Assembly: GCA_025506515.1 (NCBI GenBank)
Contig: CM046451.1
Location: 72,243,599-72,307,598, forward strand
Direction: 5' to 3'
DNA from: Flaveria trinervia
Taxonomy: Eukaryota > Streptophyta > Magnoliopsida > Asterales > Asteraceae
Length of the DNA: 64,000 nucleotides
Part shown: piece by piece, positions 1 through 10,822 of the stretch
How the letters are laid out: every line of letters starts with the position of its first letter
Numbering within the stretch: position 1 is the stretch's first letter
Translations under genes and position numbers: made by a program
The notes under the pieces: generated by a model
Databases searched by the model: none
Told to the model about the DNA's origin: nothing
Seen by the model: only the letters and a program-made list of their open reading frames with translations

Positions 1-598
1 TCGCCTCCAAGTTCTCTATCAAATAAGAGAAGATCATGCTAGAAAAGCTGAAAGGGTGGTTCAGCACCAGTGCCACGTAGGCATTTTGAATCTGGTCTGA
101 TAGGTCATCGAACCCACCCCTTCGCGACGCCAGGCACTTGAGGATGACGTGTGCCAAGTACTTGTACTGGGGACACAGGTTGCTCTTGTTGAGCACCCCT
201 ACATTGATATCCCCTGCGTACTTCATCCTCATGAAGCACCCTCTCACCGTCAGTGGGTGAAGCCTGGTGGGGTGGTCTGTATCATCTCCCAACCCAAGTA
301 CACGTTGAATGTCTTCAGCAGTGATCTCTATATCCAATCCAAAGATAGAACTTCTTATGCGGTACGGTTCACGTGATCGATCAACCGATGCATTCTCCCA
401 GAAGGCCTGTTGTCTAGACGTGTAAGGGGTGCATGGTGTAGATATCGCCTTGTGGATCCTTGATCGCATGAGCAAAGTGATGATCCCTGCAAACTCGGCA
501 CCATTCCGAGTTGTGGAGTCTAAGTAAGCAAGAGGTTGTGCTTGGGGTTGATGGACCACTTGTCTGCCATCAATCTGTAACACAAAACACATAAACAT
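1..598 (-). CDS. aORF of copia element CD, N-terminal part, continues beyond the window edge
   Basis: An uninterrupted minus-strand frame of about 199 codons runs from an ATG at 596-598 off the left edge. Role unknown. It aligns by eye with the N-terminus of the copia-A protein at 5802-6917: both have a short leader, LDS(T/S)xR, a hydrophobic (G/S)(I/E)I(T/S)xL stretch, FWEN, and later G(F/W)D followed by a hydrophobic helix ending (N/S)LI(E/G)NL. It is therefore the accessory ORF that follows RNase H in these elements. No zinc finger, signal peptide or clear membrane segment is visible in this part. A good splice-acceptor-like stretch (TTTGTGTTACAG in minus sense, AG at 575-576) lies just inside the ORF, so the true first codon may differ. 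The spacer to the right is 599-2159 continuing at 17201-18130, interrupted by copia-A. This is one of the few undamaged frames here. Confidence 0.6.
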   Translation of the reverse strand, partial: MFMCFVLQIDGRQVVHQPQAQPLAYLDSTTRNGAEFAGIITLLMRSRIHKAISTPCTPYTSRQQAFWENASVDRSREPYRIRSSIFGLDIEITAEDIQRVLGLGDDTDHPTRLHPLTVRGCFMRMKYAGDINVGVLNKSNLCPQYKYLAHVILKCLASRRGGFDDLSDQIQNAYVALVLNHPFSFSSMIFSYLIENLEA

Positions 599-2159
599 TA
601 GCTAACGACACGACACAAATAAGTTCTAATTAACTTGGTTGAATTCATTCTGGTTCATTCATGCGATTAAACCATGTGACTATGTTCATTCGGTTGACTT
701 GGCATGTGACTGGATTCAATCAGGTGATTGAGCAGGCGACTGAGTTCAATCAGTTAATTGAGCTCATACGTATGATCCATTTGACCGATTGAGCCATTTG
801 ATCAGCTCAATCATGCGATTGGAGTTCATCCTGACGTCCAGTCACATAACCCACTATTCGGTCGACTGAGATTCGAATTTTAACCAATTCTTGAAATTAG
901 ATGTCGTGTAATGGTTCTTTAGACTCGCAATCACTTAACTAATAACCTAATAACTTTAATTTCAACATTTTACTCAGTTTAGTTAGGTTATTAGCCCATT
1001 AAAAGGTTTGGTTCTTGTTTGACCCTATTTCTTAATTTTTGAGGCCAATCAATGGAGTTTTTGGCATGGGTACACCGCATTTTAACTGTATAATCAACAA
1101 CGAAGGTCAGAATATGTGAATAATCAACTAATTTGGGTCAGGTGAAAATTTGGCAGAGTAACAGTAAGAAGTGTGATATTAGGGCGATTGGGGTCGATGA
1201 GTTGAATGCGGTTGACTGTGGCCCTATTTATACTGAATCTGATTTCAGTTAGCCGACTTGACCATTCGCTTGGTTCATTCGGGCGAATGGACCTCAGTCG
1301 TGCGATTGGCTCAGTCGATTACATTCAGTCGGCCGACTGGATTTCAGTTGGGCGACTGACTCATTCGCACAGTTCCATTCGGCCAAATGGCTCATTCTGA
1401 TAAGCCATTCGGGTGAATGGTCCATACTCATGTGTCATTCGGCTATTTAGTGCACGAGTATGGTCCATTCGCACTGTAGGTCCATACTCATGGTCCAGTC
1501 GTGCGATTGGATCATACTCATGATTTTGACTTTATGACCATTTCTCACTTAACCCTTTTTTAACTTTTGATTAAACTTTATGTGCATTTGATCATCGCTG
1601 ACATGATCATTTTAACTTGAAAAACTTTTGACTACCTCAGACATGATCCTTTTAAACAAATTTGTCACCTCAGACATGACTGATTTTCCGTTCAAAAGTA
1701 CGTGTGGTCACCTCAGACATGACCCTTTTAGATGATTAACTCCCTTACTGAATTCCATGACATGGTCTGATATTAAACAAACTGAATTGACTAAATTGAA
1801 ATACAAAACTAAACTAGTTTTTGACTTTATGTGTGAGGTGTAAATCCTAAGATAGAAATCTAATGGATTCGATTCCGGAATAGGCAGCTTCAATTAATTT
1901 TGACCATAACTGGACCAATTCAATTTGGAATCATACAGGCAAGTCAAATCATTTGGGACATGTTATCAACACCTTTTGATGCTCAATTCTAGTTTTTCAT
2001 CTTGAGTCGTTAGCAAGTTTAGGAAATCATAATAGTACTATTCGATCACCACATTGATTTGGACTTTCAAGAAATATAGCCACGATGATTGTCAGTATAC
2101 TGGTCCTCTTAAATCCATACACAGACTTTTGACACAGATTGGTGATATTTTAAGGTTTA
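599..2159 (-). other. Non-coding spacer of element CD with dyad motif swarm and a three-copy repeat
   Basis: No gene is seen. From about 640 to 1530 there are dozens of variants of a short dyad, CA(G/T)TCG-N-CGA(C/A)TG. Examples are the perfect palindrome CAGTCGGCCGACTG at 1326-1339 and the near-palindrome CATTCGGGCGAATG at 1276-1289. At 1635-1646, 1668-1679 and 1711-1722 the 12-mer CCTCAGACATGA occurs three times. The spacer lies between RNase H and the aORF; its other half continues after copia-A at 17201. Confidence 0.6.
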
Positions 2160-3030
2160 AGCAAGATCGGTGTTTGTCACATAAACATAATGTTTTTCTC
2201 TCAAACTCACCTAGAATCACACTCGAGTATGATAAGAATCAATAAGAGTTGATCACAATATAGAAAGTAACTAAGAACACAAAAAGATAATTTTCAAGAT
2301 ACATTTATATATTGATTCTCAAATCAAAATACAAGACTCTTACAAGCAGAACATGATCTGTGTCACAATGAGTTACAAGGAGATCCTATATATGATAATA
2401 TCTACAGCCGGAGATACTTTGATACCAGCTAGGATCCTTTAGCTAAAGCCTATACTACAAGACTATAGTTTAAGGTATCTCAGATAAAGTCTTATTTGAG
2501 ATTTGGTAGTCAGGACATGTCCTTGACTTACCTTTTGTCACCAACTAAAGTTGGTAACATGTACTATCATGAAAAGGTAAACAGTGAAATAAAGTATGGT
2601 CAAGAACATGACTCTTTTGGAAGAAGCCATGTTGTATCAAAAGTCTGCAGTGGAGTGTCAGAGACCATACTTGTATCCACTTGTTATAGCAGTGTCTTCC
2701 GAAGGTTAAATGGCTTCGAAAGAGTAAGTACTTCCAAAGCCACTTTATACTTCGAAAGAGGCTGCTTCTTCCAAGGCTTGGAGTCTTCTTCTTTTCATCA
2801 TACTTTAGAAGTGGTCTTCACTTTATTCTTCTAAGTCTTGAACTTCGGAAGTATGCATATGTCGTCGGAAGTAGAGTTCTGTCTTCGGAAGTTGGACTTT
2901 CCCTTTGTCTTCGGAAGAACTTGACAACCTTCAGAAGTTCCATAATAAGCTTTGGAAGACTTTGCATGCAGCACCAAAATAACTTAAGTGATATAGTTTT
3001 GGTTGCATTAGCCTCCTTCTTGATCCAACA
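2160..3030 (-). repeat. Copia-A 3' LTR
   Basis: It matches 16332-17200 along its length. In plus sense it ends CCAACA, the complement of a TGTTGG start; its other terminal dinucleotide has decayed from TG to AG. It contains many CTTC(C/G)GAAG-like dyads at about 2695-2940. Confidence 0.92.
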
Positions 3031-3042
3031 AACTCCCCCTAG
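3031..3042 (-). promoter_or_regulatory. Polypurine tract of copia-A
   Basis: In minus sense the sequence is CTAGGGGGAGTT directly before the TGTTGG of the 3' LTR. It is the expected primer for plus-strand DNA synthesis, and copia-B and copia-E have the same GGGGGAGTT form. Confidence 0.85.
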
Positions 3043-3069
3043 GCTGATGCTACCAAAACTTCACTTATC

Positions 3070-5801
3070 TCAACTTCTTAAAGCTTTCAGCACCATGGAG
3101 AGTAAGTATTTTTCTGTCTCCTTGTTCTTCCTTGATGTGGTGCTGAGAAGCTTGTACAGATCCTTAGTAGAAAGGAAATCCAGTCTGTCACCTTGGATAA
3201 CATGTACCCTTTGTTGTTGCCCTCTGAAAAGAGTTAGTTGATGGGAATCGTAGTCATATTCCCATCAAACTATAGGTTCCAATTCAGGACCTTCCACCAT
3301 CTGTAGAAAGGCAACACCTTTGGTGGGAGATCTTTCCTTGTCTTCCTGTTTTCTCAACTTCAACTCTTCTTCAATCTTTGCCTTTGCTGTTAACTCAGCT
3401 AGATAAAGACTGCTGAGATGATTTCTGGTGAGTGCAGCAGTTTCAGAGTTGGAGAGGTTGGAGAATGGCTTCTTTGCTAACTCAGCAATGTCGAATCTGC
3501 TGGAGTGTAAGAGAGAGGTTGCATTGAGTCTGTTGATTTCATCATTCTCTCTTTCCACAACAAAGTTGTGAGAAGGTTCATCGAACCTCCACTGGATTAT
3601 CTTCCTTCTAGGCACAAAAGACTGACTAGGAATCTTGTCCTCTTTTCTTGTATCAAGCAAAGTCACCAGTTTCCTTCTGAGCTTCTTTTCTTCCTCATTT
3701 AAACAGTCTGAATTGAGGCCTAAAAGTATTGCAGCCTACTCCAAAGTTCCCCTAGGCAAATCAAGGAATCTGTCTCTTGTGAGGGAACTTGAAGATCCGT
3801 CTACATAGGTGATCTTAACAGAGTCTTCTAAACAAGAGACTTCGCTCAAAGTAGTGTAATTAGTGAGCTTCGTCTTGATTGCCTTAAACTCCTCAAGGGA
3901 GAGATGTTGAGAAGGCTGAAGGGATGGTTTGGTTGGTGATATGGTAGGTTTAGGTTCAAAGGTTCTGGCTAGTGTTTTGGGTTAGATAATAGGAAGTTTA
4001 GGCGGTTGAGGTGAGAGAGTAGTTGTGGGTAGCGAAGTGGGTTCAGGGGTGAAAGGTTGAGGTTTAATGATGAATGGTGAGGGTGAAGGTTCAGGTTGTG
4101 GTTGGGTAGAAGCAGTGAAGGTCATCCCTTTTACCCTTCTATACATCTCTTTCCTTTTCCCCGTCCGTATGTCAGCCATAATTTCACTGACAATCCGTTG
4201 GAGTGTCCTTTCAGGCATAGGACCCACTTACCTACCAGAGAAGCCATGAGCCTGAAGATAGTCCTTCATCCAGGCTTTCTCAATGAGCTTCTTGGAGGCA
4301 GTGACCCTAGCCTCTTCTTCCTTCTTCTTCTTTTCTCTAGCTTTTTCTTTTGCAGCCTTCTTCCTTTCTTTCTCCATTGATCCTGCTTTTTGTTGTAGAG
4401 CCCGAGGATCATATCATCGTTGTGTGGAGACAGTTCTTGATGATCAAAGCCTCTGGAGTGTAGGAAGTTTATCCTGTCTCTCCTCAATCTTCTCCTCTTC
4501 CTGAAGTTCTTCCACATCATCTTCTTTTTCCTTTGTCTTTGAAGATCCTAACTATGGTGGTTCTTGGAGAGAGGTTTTTGATTGTGAGAGAGTCAGAGAT
4601 GGTGTCTGAGATGGAGGTGCAGTGGAAAGTCCTCACTGCTCACCTCAGATGCTATTTCCAGGATAGCATCTGTGATGATCAGTTCCTCGGACATTTTTAA
4701 AGTCCTTCCGCAGCTTCCATTTCAGCTTTGGAAGATTCAGCTGGTTCTTCCGAGGCTTTAACTTCAGCTTCAGAAGTTGAAGGAGATGCAGATTTTGTCC
4801 CAACTGTTTCAGTGCTGGGCATCAGTTCCTATTTCCCCTTCGAATTGAAATTTTAGGTTCCATGAGGACCTTAGGTTGACCAACTTCTTCCACAGTGGTA
4901 GAAGGTGCAGTCAGCCTTTGAAGCTCTTCTGCTCCAAAGTAGATCATTGCAGCATCATGGCTTGGCTGCTCAAAGGAAGATCTTAACAGAAACTTGGTGA
5001 AGAGTATGTAGAGATCACTGAGCATCCTTGGATCAATTTGAAGAATGACTTGAGATGGTTCATTCATTGAGATGATGGGAGAAGAAGATGTTGAAGTAGA
5101 AGGCCGGCTCTGTCGTTCCTTATGTGTTTGTCTTTGAACATTCTCCCCCTTTTTGGTAGCATCATCTTCAGAGATAGATGAGCTGGTGGAGGAAGTCAGT
5201 GAGACCTGAATAGGTACATGCCTAACAGACCTCTCTGTTTGTTTCTTAGCTAGTTGAGCCTTGAGATTGTCAATCTCAAGTTGCTGAGTGGCAGACCTTG
5301 CCTATAAAGTCCTAACCAGAGATTCCAGGATTGAAACTTTAGAAAGAAGATCTTCAATGAGGAGTTGCATGCTTCCCTCATCTTCTTTCGAAGAATCACG
5401 GGGAGATGAGGTGACATACCTAGTATGTTCAGCCTTACCACCAGATGTGGTTTCTTGGCACCCTGGTTTCCCATGCTCAATGATGTCTCTTTTAGAGTCA
5501 CCAAAGAGCTCAGTTGCCGTAGATTCAGACTGAGAAATGTTACCACTGTCTACAAGGTCCATTGAGGCACCTCTATAGTGGCAGCTGAATCTACATGAGT
5601 CCCCTCCACATCAGTGGGACTCACCTTAGTTGTTTGTTGCTGATGGGGGCTAGAGATAAGGGATTTCTCCGGCTCTGTTAATCTTGGAGAGGGTGTTGTA
5701 GATCAACTTTACTGCCATGGAGAGATGTTATCTCTTCATCAGTTTTACACAAAAGGTTAGTGAAAGATAGGGAGGGTAATCCTACTGACCCGGGACATTG
5801 G
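3070..5801 (-). pseudogene. Copia-A aORF, middle and C-terminal parts (frameshifted)
   Basis: This continues the aORF whose N-terminus is at 5802-6917. Coding-like stretches occur in several frames: 5302-5562, 4822-5067, 4266-4520 (Lys/Arg/Glu-rich, probably helical), 3982-4227 (Pro/Thr/Ser-rich), 3265-3666, and a final segment ending at a TGA at 3070-3072. The last part holds a charged segment and a short C-terminal helix, comparable in position to the C-termini of the copia-B (35360-35725) and copia-E (45415-45783) aORFs. Ser/Glu codons around 4690-4790 again use TTCCGAAG-like sequence. Function unknown. The full product would have been roughly 1,200 residues. Several frame changes mean it is not now translatable as one protein. 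Confidence 0.6.
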
Positions 5802-6917
5802 TCAATGTCTACAGGCATTGAGCCTCTGTGGGCCTTCCCTTGTTGGCATCTCAGAAGAGTGTAAATACTCATTCCGAGGACTGCTGGTTTGGGTGTCGGG
5901 CTCATGGGTTTGAGACTGAGGAGACTCAGAACCCAAATTGAGGTCAAAAGAGAAGGATGGAGAGACCTCTGACAGAGTAGGAGCCCATGTTTCCACTCTA
6001 GTAATTTTGGATTGAACAGGAGGGGCTTGTTTAATCAGAGAAGATTGAACAAGGGTTCGTTTGGGGCGTCTCTGATATGTAATGGTGATGGGTGGAGAAG
6101 GTAGGATTTGCATTGAGGTGGAGGCTGCTGGTGTGGGTTCATCGGCTGTGTGGTGAACAGGGATGTCAGCAGGAGCTATACGCTCAATTATACCTGGAAG
6201 CAGGGCAGTGTGACTTCCAGTGAAGTTGGTGGACATCTTCTTCAAGGTCTTGAAGATGGAAGGCCACATTTGGGGGACAGTCAGAGTAGCTGCACAGACA
6301 AGCATGCTCTGGTCCAACTCATAGTTGATTATGTGTTGAAGGAATCTGGGATACATGAAGAATGTTTCCCTTTGCAGATTCCCAATCAGATTTGAGAACA
6401 CAAATCGTGAGTAGTTGAAGCGCAGGCCTCTCACCAATCCATGAACTAAGCATCCTAGTTCATAAGGGATTTGATCCCATCCTCCAGATCTGTTGGACAA
6501 GCAATAAAGAACAACATGCAGGAGGAACCTCCAATTGTAGGAGAAGTTGAACTTGTAAACAGTCGACCTGCTGATGTCTCCACCATATCCCATTAGGATA
6601 TAAGTGCTATCGAAATCTTCCTTTGGGAATTCAGTAGGAGCTCCTTCTTCATGAAGCTCAAGGTGCTCCCTAATGAGTTGTTCAGTGATGATCAACTCCT
6701 CTCCACAGATGTTGGACCGCAGTACACGAATCCCATTTAGGGTTTCGACCTGACCATTTTCCCAAAATTCTACCATTTGGTTGGAGTAAACAGTGGGGTT
6801 AACGGTAAGGGCAATGTAGTAGGTTGATTGGGTGAGAAAGGAGATGATTTCAGAGAAGTCAGCATCTCTTGAAGAATCAAGAAGTGCGACTTGGTTGTGC
6901 TGAGGGTTGAGTGCCAT
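5802..6917 (-). CDS. Copia-A aORF N-terminal domain, 371-residue open frame
   Basis: An open frame of 371 residues starts at an ATG at 6915-6917. Residues about 10-235 form a conserved-looking domain: a hydrophobic FSEIISFL segment, VNPTVY, FWENG, GYGGDIS, a Trp/Phe-rich helix (YNWRFLLHVVLYCLS), then FFMYPRFLQ. The same landmarks appear in the partial ORF at 1-598 and in broken form in copia-B from 32391. From about residue 236 the protein is Pro/Ser/Thr-rich and disordered-looking. From memory, the N-terminal pattern matches predicted proteins abundant in Asteraceae, some labelled 'synaptobrevin/longin-like'; I do not believe that label. The position corresponds to the env-like ORF of Sireviruses, but I see no signal peptide or convincing transmembrane anchor. 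Function unknown; a DNA-binding or anti-silencing role is speculation from the motif swarm next to it. Confidence 0.7.
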   Translation of the reverse strand: MALNPQHNQVALLDSSRDADFSEIISFLTQSTYYIALTVNPTVYSNQMVEFWENGQVETLNGIRVLRSNICGEELIITEQLIREHLELHEEGAPTEFPKEDFDSTYILMGYGGDISRSTVYKFNFSYNWRFLLHVVLYCLSNRSGGWDQIPYELGCLVHGLVRGLRFNYSRFVFSNLIGNLQRETFFMYPRFLQHIINYELDQSMLVCAATLTVPQMWPSIFKTLKKMSTNFTGSHTALLPGIIERIAPADIPVHHTADEPTPAASTSMQILPSPPITITYQRRPKRTLVQSSLIKQAPPVQSKITRVETWAPTLSEVSPSFSFDLNLGSESPQSQTHEPDTQTSSPRNEYLHSSEMPTREGPQRLNACRH

Positions 6918-7570
6918 TTGGAAAGATGAACGTGGATGATTTGAGCTGGGGTAAAGTTGGAGAGGAGAAATTTCTAGGGTAGTAAAATTTGCAAGTATGA
7001 AAATGAAATTGAGTAGTCGAGATTATTTAAAAGATTGTGGAATGGCGGTAATGGGGGTTAGGATAAGGTATGTGATGGTTTAGTGGATGAAATGACAGCG
7101 GCAGTAAGGTTAAAATCAAGTTAAATAATCCGACATCATTAACAAAATATTTGCTTTTTATAGTGTGGGGCCCAAGAAATTGACATTACACAGTGAAATC
7201 TCTCTTCCGAGTGTAAAACATTTCCGAAGTTAACTTGTCTTCTGAAGGCAAATCTAACTTCCGAAGCCAATACTTTGCTTCCGAAGGTTAGAGTTGCTTC
7301 TGAATAGAGAATTTGTAAGTTTTGAAAGTAGATCTGATATACAATCAATCGCTTCTTCCGAAGCCAAAAATTCTTCCGAGAAGAAAGTTATCCTCTGAGA
7401 AATTTTGCTTCGGAAGATATGAGAATGTCTTCCGAAGGTTAATTTCTCTTCGGAGGAATTTACACTTTTAAAATTTCAAAGTGAATTTCTTGTAACAGGG
7501 CTTAAATTGTATTGACACAAGACTTACATATTAAAAAGTTTTCAATAGATATCAAATTAATCAATGTTTA
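6918..7570 (-). other. Copia-A spacer between RNase H and aORF, with CTTCCGAAG swarm
   Basis: No coding potential is seen. Between about 7200 and 7460 the stretch carries many exact or one-off copies of TTCCGAAG / CTTCGGAAG, the same motif that crowds the copia-A LTRs. It would form the 5' leader of any separate aORF transcript. Confidence 0.6.
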
Positions 7571-8302
7571 TCATCCAATAGCTGTTATTAGATACTTGAA
7601 CCTTTGTTCATCAAGCTTTGGTAAACAGATCAACATATTGTTCATTTGAATCAACTTTGATTAACTTGATTAGATTTTTCTCATGAATGTCTCTAATGAA
7701 ATGATACCTGATGTCATATGCTTTGTTTTGGAGTGCTTCATTGGATTTTCAGTAATGGATATAGCACTGTTGTTGTCAATATGGATAGGAGTACTCATAA
7801 AGTTAAATTCATAGTCTAACATCTGATTTTGAATCCATAGAAGTTGAGCACAGCAGCTAGCAGTAGCAATGTATTCAGCTTCAGCAGTTGATGTAGAGAC
7901 ACAGGATTGTTTCTTGCATTGCCATGAGATGATCCTTCCACCATGAAATTGACATCCTCCTGATGTTGATTTCTTGTTAACATTGCAGCCTCCATAGTCA
8001 CTATCAGAGTATCCATAAAGATTGAAATCCTTGTTTCTGGGATACTAGAGACCTAGATTAGGTGCTCCTTTGAGGTATCTGAGGATTCTCTTAACAGCAG
8101 CTAGGTGAGACACCTTTGGAGCAGCCTGATATCTTGCACAAATGCAAGTAGCAAACATGATATCAGGTCTACTGACTGTTAGATACATCAAAGAACCAAT
8201 AATTGCCCTATACTGATGTTGATCAATATCCTCCCCCTCAAGGTCAGGACAAAGATTATGGTTTCTGGGTATGGGTGTCTTGGCAGGCTTGCAATCCTTC
8301 AT
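7571..8302 (-). pseudogene. Copia-A RNase H domain
   Basis: RNase H of the copia polyprotein, which degrades the RNA strand of the RNA-DNA hybrid during reverse transcription. The part at 8045-8302 shows the RT-RNase H connection: an IGSLMYLTVSRPDIMFA-type block, then a KRILRYLKG block. From about 8040 down to 7816 the domain continues in another frame with SDSDYGGC, the KKSTSGGCQF motif, SWQCKKQ and STAEAEYIA; the final part near 7600-7760 has YHFIRDIHEKN and a terminal D(L/I)FTKA. These are standard copia RNase H blocks containing catalytic Asp and Glu. At least two frame changes separate them, so no intact enzyme is encoded. Confidence 0.85.
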
Positions 8303-9378
8303 CTTAAATCTTTCTAAGATGTCAGAGACTTATTTAGATTGATTAATGAAGAACCCTTCCTCGGTTGCTTTACCTGAATTCCAAGGAAAAAGTCCGTTTT
8401 TCCCATGGAGCTCGTCTCAAACTTTTTCTTCATAATGCTCTCAAAGTCCTTACACATTTGGTCATTTGAGGAACCAAATATGATGTCATCAAAATAGACT
8501 TGTACGAGCAAAATGTCCTTTCCAGATTTTCTGATGAAGAGAGTCTTATCAATGGTACCTCTAGTGTAGCCATTCTTCATAAGAAACTAAGACAGATTCT
8601 CATACCATGGCCTAGGTGCTTAGTGCAGCCCATATAGAGCTTTATCCAATTTGCACACATAGTTAGGGTGTTGTGGATCTTCAAATCCTCGAGGTTGGCA
8701 TACATAGACTTCCCTATCTATATCCCCATATAGAAATGCACACTTGACATGAAGTTGGTATGCTGTGAAGTCCTTGGATGCAGCATAAGCAAGCAAGATC
8801 CTAATTGCCTCAAGTCTTGCAACTGGTGCAAAGACATTAGTATAATCGATTCCTTCCTCTTGAGTGTATCCTTGAACTACAAGTCTTGCCTTATTCTTGA
8901 TGATCAAGCCTCTATCATCTCTCTTGTTTCTGAAAACCCATTTGGTGCCTATAGGTACTTGACCGGATGGTAGCAGACATAGGTTCCATACCTTCTGTCT
9001 CTTGAATTGAAGCAGCTCCTCTTGCATCGATTCAAGCCAGCTACTATCTTTCAAGGCATCTTCTACCTTTTTGGGTTCCATCTGAGATAGAAAGCATGAG
9101 TATAAGCAGACATTCCTTTGATGAGTCAGTCCTCTTGTTCTCACACCCTGAGAGACATTCCCTATGATGTTCTCAGTTGGATGAGTGTTGTGAATCCTAA
9201 GACGAGGAATCACTTCCATTTGCAAAGATAGATCCAAGTTAGACATATTCTGCTCAGGAACTGGAACACTCTGTCCAGCTGTTGTTTCAAAGTCATTCAA
9301 TGAGGACTGATTGAATGACTGAGAAACATCATCAATAGTTGGCTGTGAAGTAGCATTAACAGTTGCCTGCTCCTTCAA
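8303..9378 (-). pseudogene. Copia-A reverse transcriptase with YFDD active site and premature stops
   Basis: RNA-dependent DNA polymerase domain. N-terminal blocks read GTKWVFRNK, KARLVVQGYTQEEGIDY, FAPVARLEAIR, then CAFLYGDI, EVYVCQPRGFEDP and LDKALYGLH (8620-9378). An in-frame TAA replaces the usual Gln after LYGLH, and a TAG follows about 35 bases further; downstream the same frame holds TRGTIDKTLF, the catalytic box at 8485-8496 and FFLGIQV. The box reads Y-F-D-D where Ty1/copia normally has Y-V-D-D; both catalytic Asp are kept. The Lys-Ser usual before AFLYG reads Lys-Cys. The nonsense codons make it non-functional. The linker between integrase and RT (9379-9715) is degraded and Ser/Thr-rich. 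Confidence 0.9.
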
Positions 9379-9715
9379 AATACTATCTCCATCTGCTTGG
9401 TGTTATGGTGGATCACCTGATGAGTTTTGAGGCTCAGTAGGTGATTCACTTGTTGAGGCTCCAATGTTCCTTGATATAGTTAAACTATCAGATCTATGAA
9501 TAGTGGAAGCTTGTTGTATTGTAGCACTTGGAGAATTTGGTCTAGGCCTAGGAGCTCAAATAGTTGATCATTAGCAGCAGTATCAGTATCATTTTGAGCA
9601 CCTATCCCAAGTGAAACATGCTCACATGAGTGTTTAAAATAGTTTGGAAACAATTCTAAATCAAAGATATGATCAGGTCCATTCCCTCTAACACAAGGAG
9701 TGTGCTCATTAACAA

Positions 9716-10822
9716 CTATATTAGATGACTCCTCAAATTGTTGATTCTTAATGTTGTATGCTCTGTAACTTTGGAGCTAGAAGAATATCCAACAAGGATA
9801 GCATCATCCGACTTTTCAGCAAATTTTGCCAAATTGTCCTTTGTGTTAAGTATGGTACACCTACTGCCAAAGGACCTTAGAAAGCCAATGAACGGAGGCC
9901 TCTTGTTCCATAGCTCATAAGGGGTTTTTCCATGTGGCTTAAGTACAAGAACTTTGTTCTGCACATAGCATGCAGTGCTGACTGCCTCTTACCAGAATGT
10001 TAGAGGTAGCTTTGAATCAGCTAACATAGTTCGACCAGTCTCAATAAGTGTCCTATTCCTCCTCTCAGCAACACCGTTTTGTTGAGGAGTTCTGGGAGCA
10101 CTATATTGTCTGGCAATCCCTTTTGAGTTACAGAATGAGTCAAGAATGAAGTTCTTAAACTCAATCCCTTGATCACATCTAATTATTTTAACCTTGTGAT
10201 CAATTTGATTTTCTATTTTAAGAATAAAATATTTTAATGTTTCAGCAGCTTCATCTTTAGTTCTTAAAAAGAATACCCATGTGAATATTGTAAAATCATC
10301 AACTATCACAAGGCAATATGATTTCCTTCCAATGCTCATTATACTTGTGGGACCAAAAAGATCCATGTGCAATAAGTGCAATGGAGTAGTGATAGAGTTA
10401 ACACATTTGGATTTATGAGATGTCTTGTGTTGTTTCCCTTTCAGGCATGCAACACAATTGTCTTTGCAGAAAAACTCCTTTTTAGGCAAACCATGTACCA
10501 AGTTATTTTTAGCCAATTTATTCATTGTCTTAAAATTTACATGACACATACGTTTATGCCACAGTGTTGACTCATCACTATCAGCTTTGGAAATAAAGCA
10601 TGATACTTCACCCATTGGGGAAGCATTGTTCATATCAAGCTTGTACATATCGCCTTTCCTGGGAGATCTAAGAAGCACTAATTCCGGAGGAATTGTCATC
10701 CCTAGTTTGAGGATAATGCACTCATGTTCTGTGAATAGCATTTGGTGCTTTTGATCACAGAATTGAGAAACACTTAATAGATTGTGTTCAAGCTGTTTGA
10801 CAAAATGGACTTTGTCAACTTT
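9716..10822 (-). pseudogene. Copia-A pre-integrase and integrase core
   Basis: Integrase inserts the cDNA into the genome. In minus order: the LLSVSQ block, a zinc-binding H/C region with LWHKRMCHVN and CVACLKGKQ, the core with first catalytic Asp in HMDLFGP, second in RCDQGIEF, and Glu in PQQNGVAERRNRTLIE. All three DDE residues are present, though the usual D-N-G at the second site reads D-Q-G. The frame runs 9989-10822, then shifts; 9716-9964 continues with TPYELWNKRPP and a VGYSSSSK block of the C-terminal part. Upstream, the protein was cut from its protease by the solo LTR at 10823-13409; without that insertion the two sides meet in one frame over a glycine-rich segment. Confidence 0.9.
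10818..10822. repeat. Target-site duplication ACTTT, left copy, of the solo LTR
   Basis: ACTTT occurs directly before TGTCACACCCC and again at 13410-13414 after GATGTTACA. A 5-bp duplication is normal for plant LTR elements. If the ends are read one base differently, an 8-bp CAACTTTT match is also possible, but TG..CA ends favour the 5-bp reading. Confidence 0.8.

Noticed and set aside
149..376. Plus-strand small protein, 75 codons
   Set aside because: Antisense shadow of the aORF at 1-598.
5802..6917. Host synaptobrevin/longin gene
   Set aside because: It lies between copia RNase H and the 3' LTR in proper orientation and has relatives at the same place in other elements here; I see no SNARE motif or C-terminal membrane anchor.
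5802..6917. Retroviral env-like gene
   Set aside because: The position fits Sirevirus env-like ORFs, but no signal peptide, cleavage site or convincing transmembrane segment is visible.
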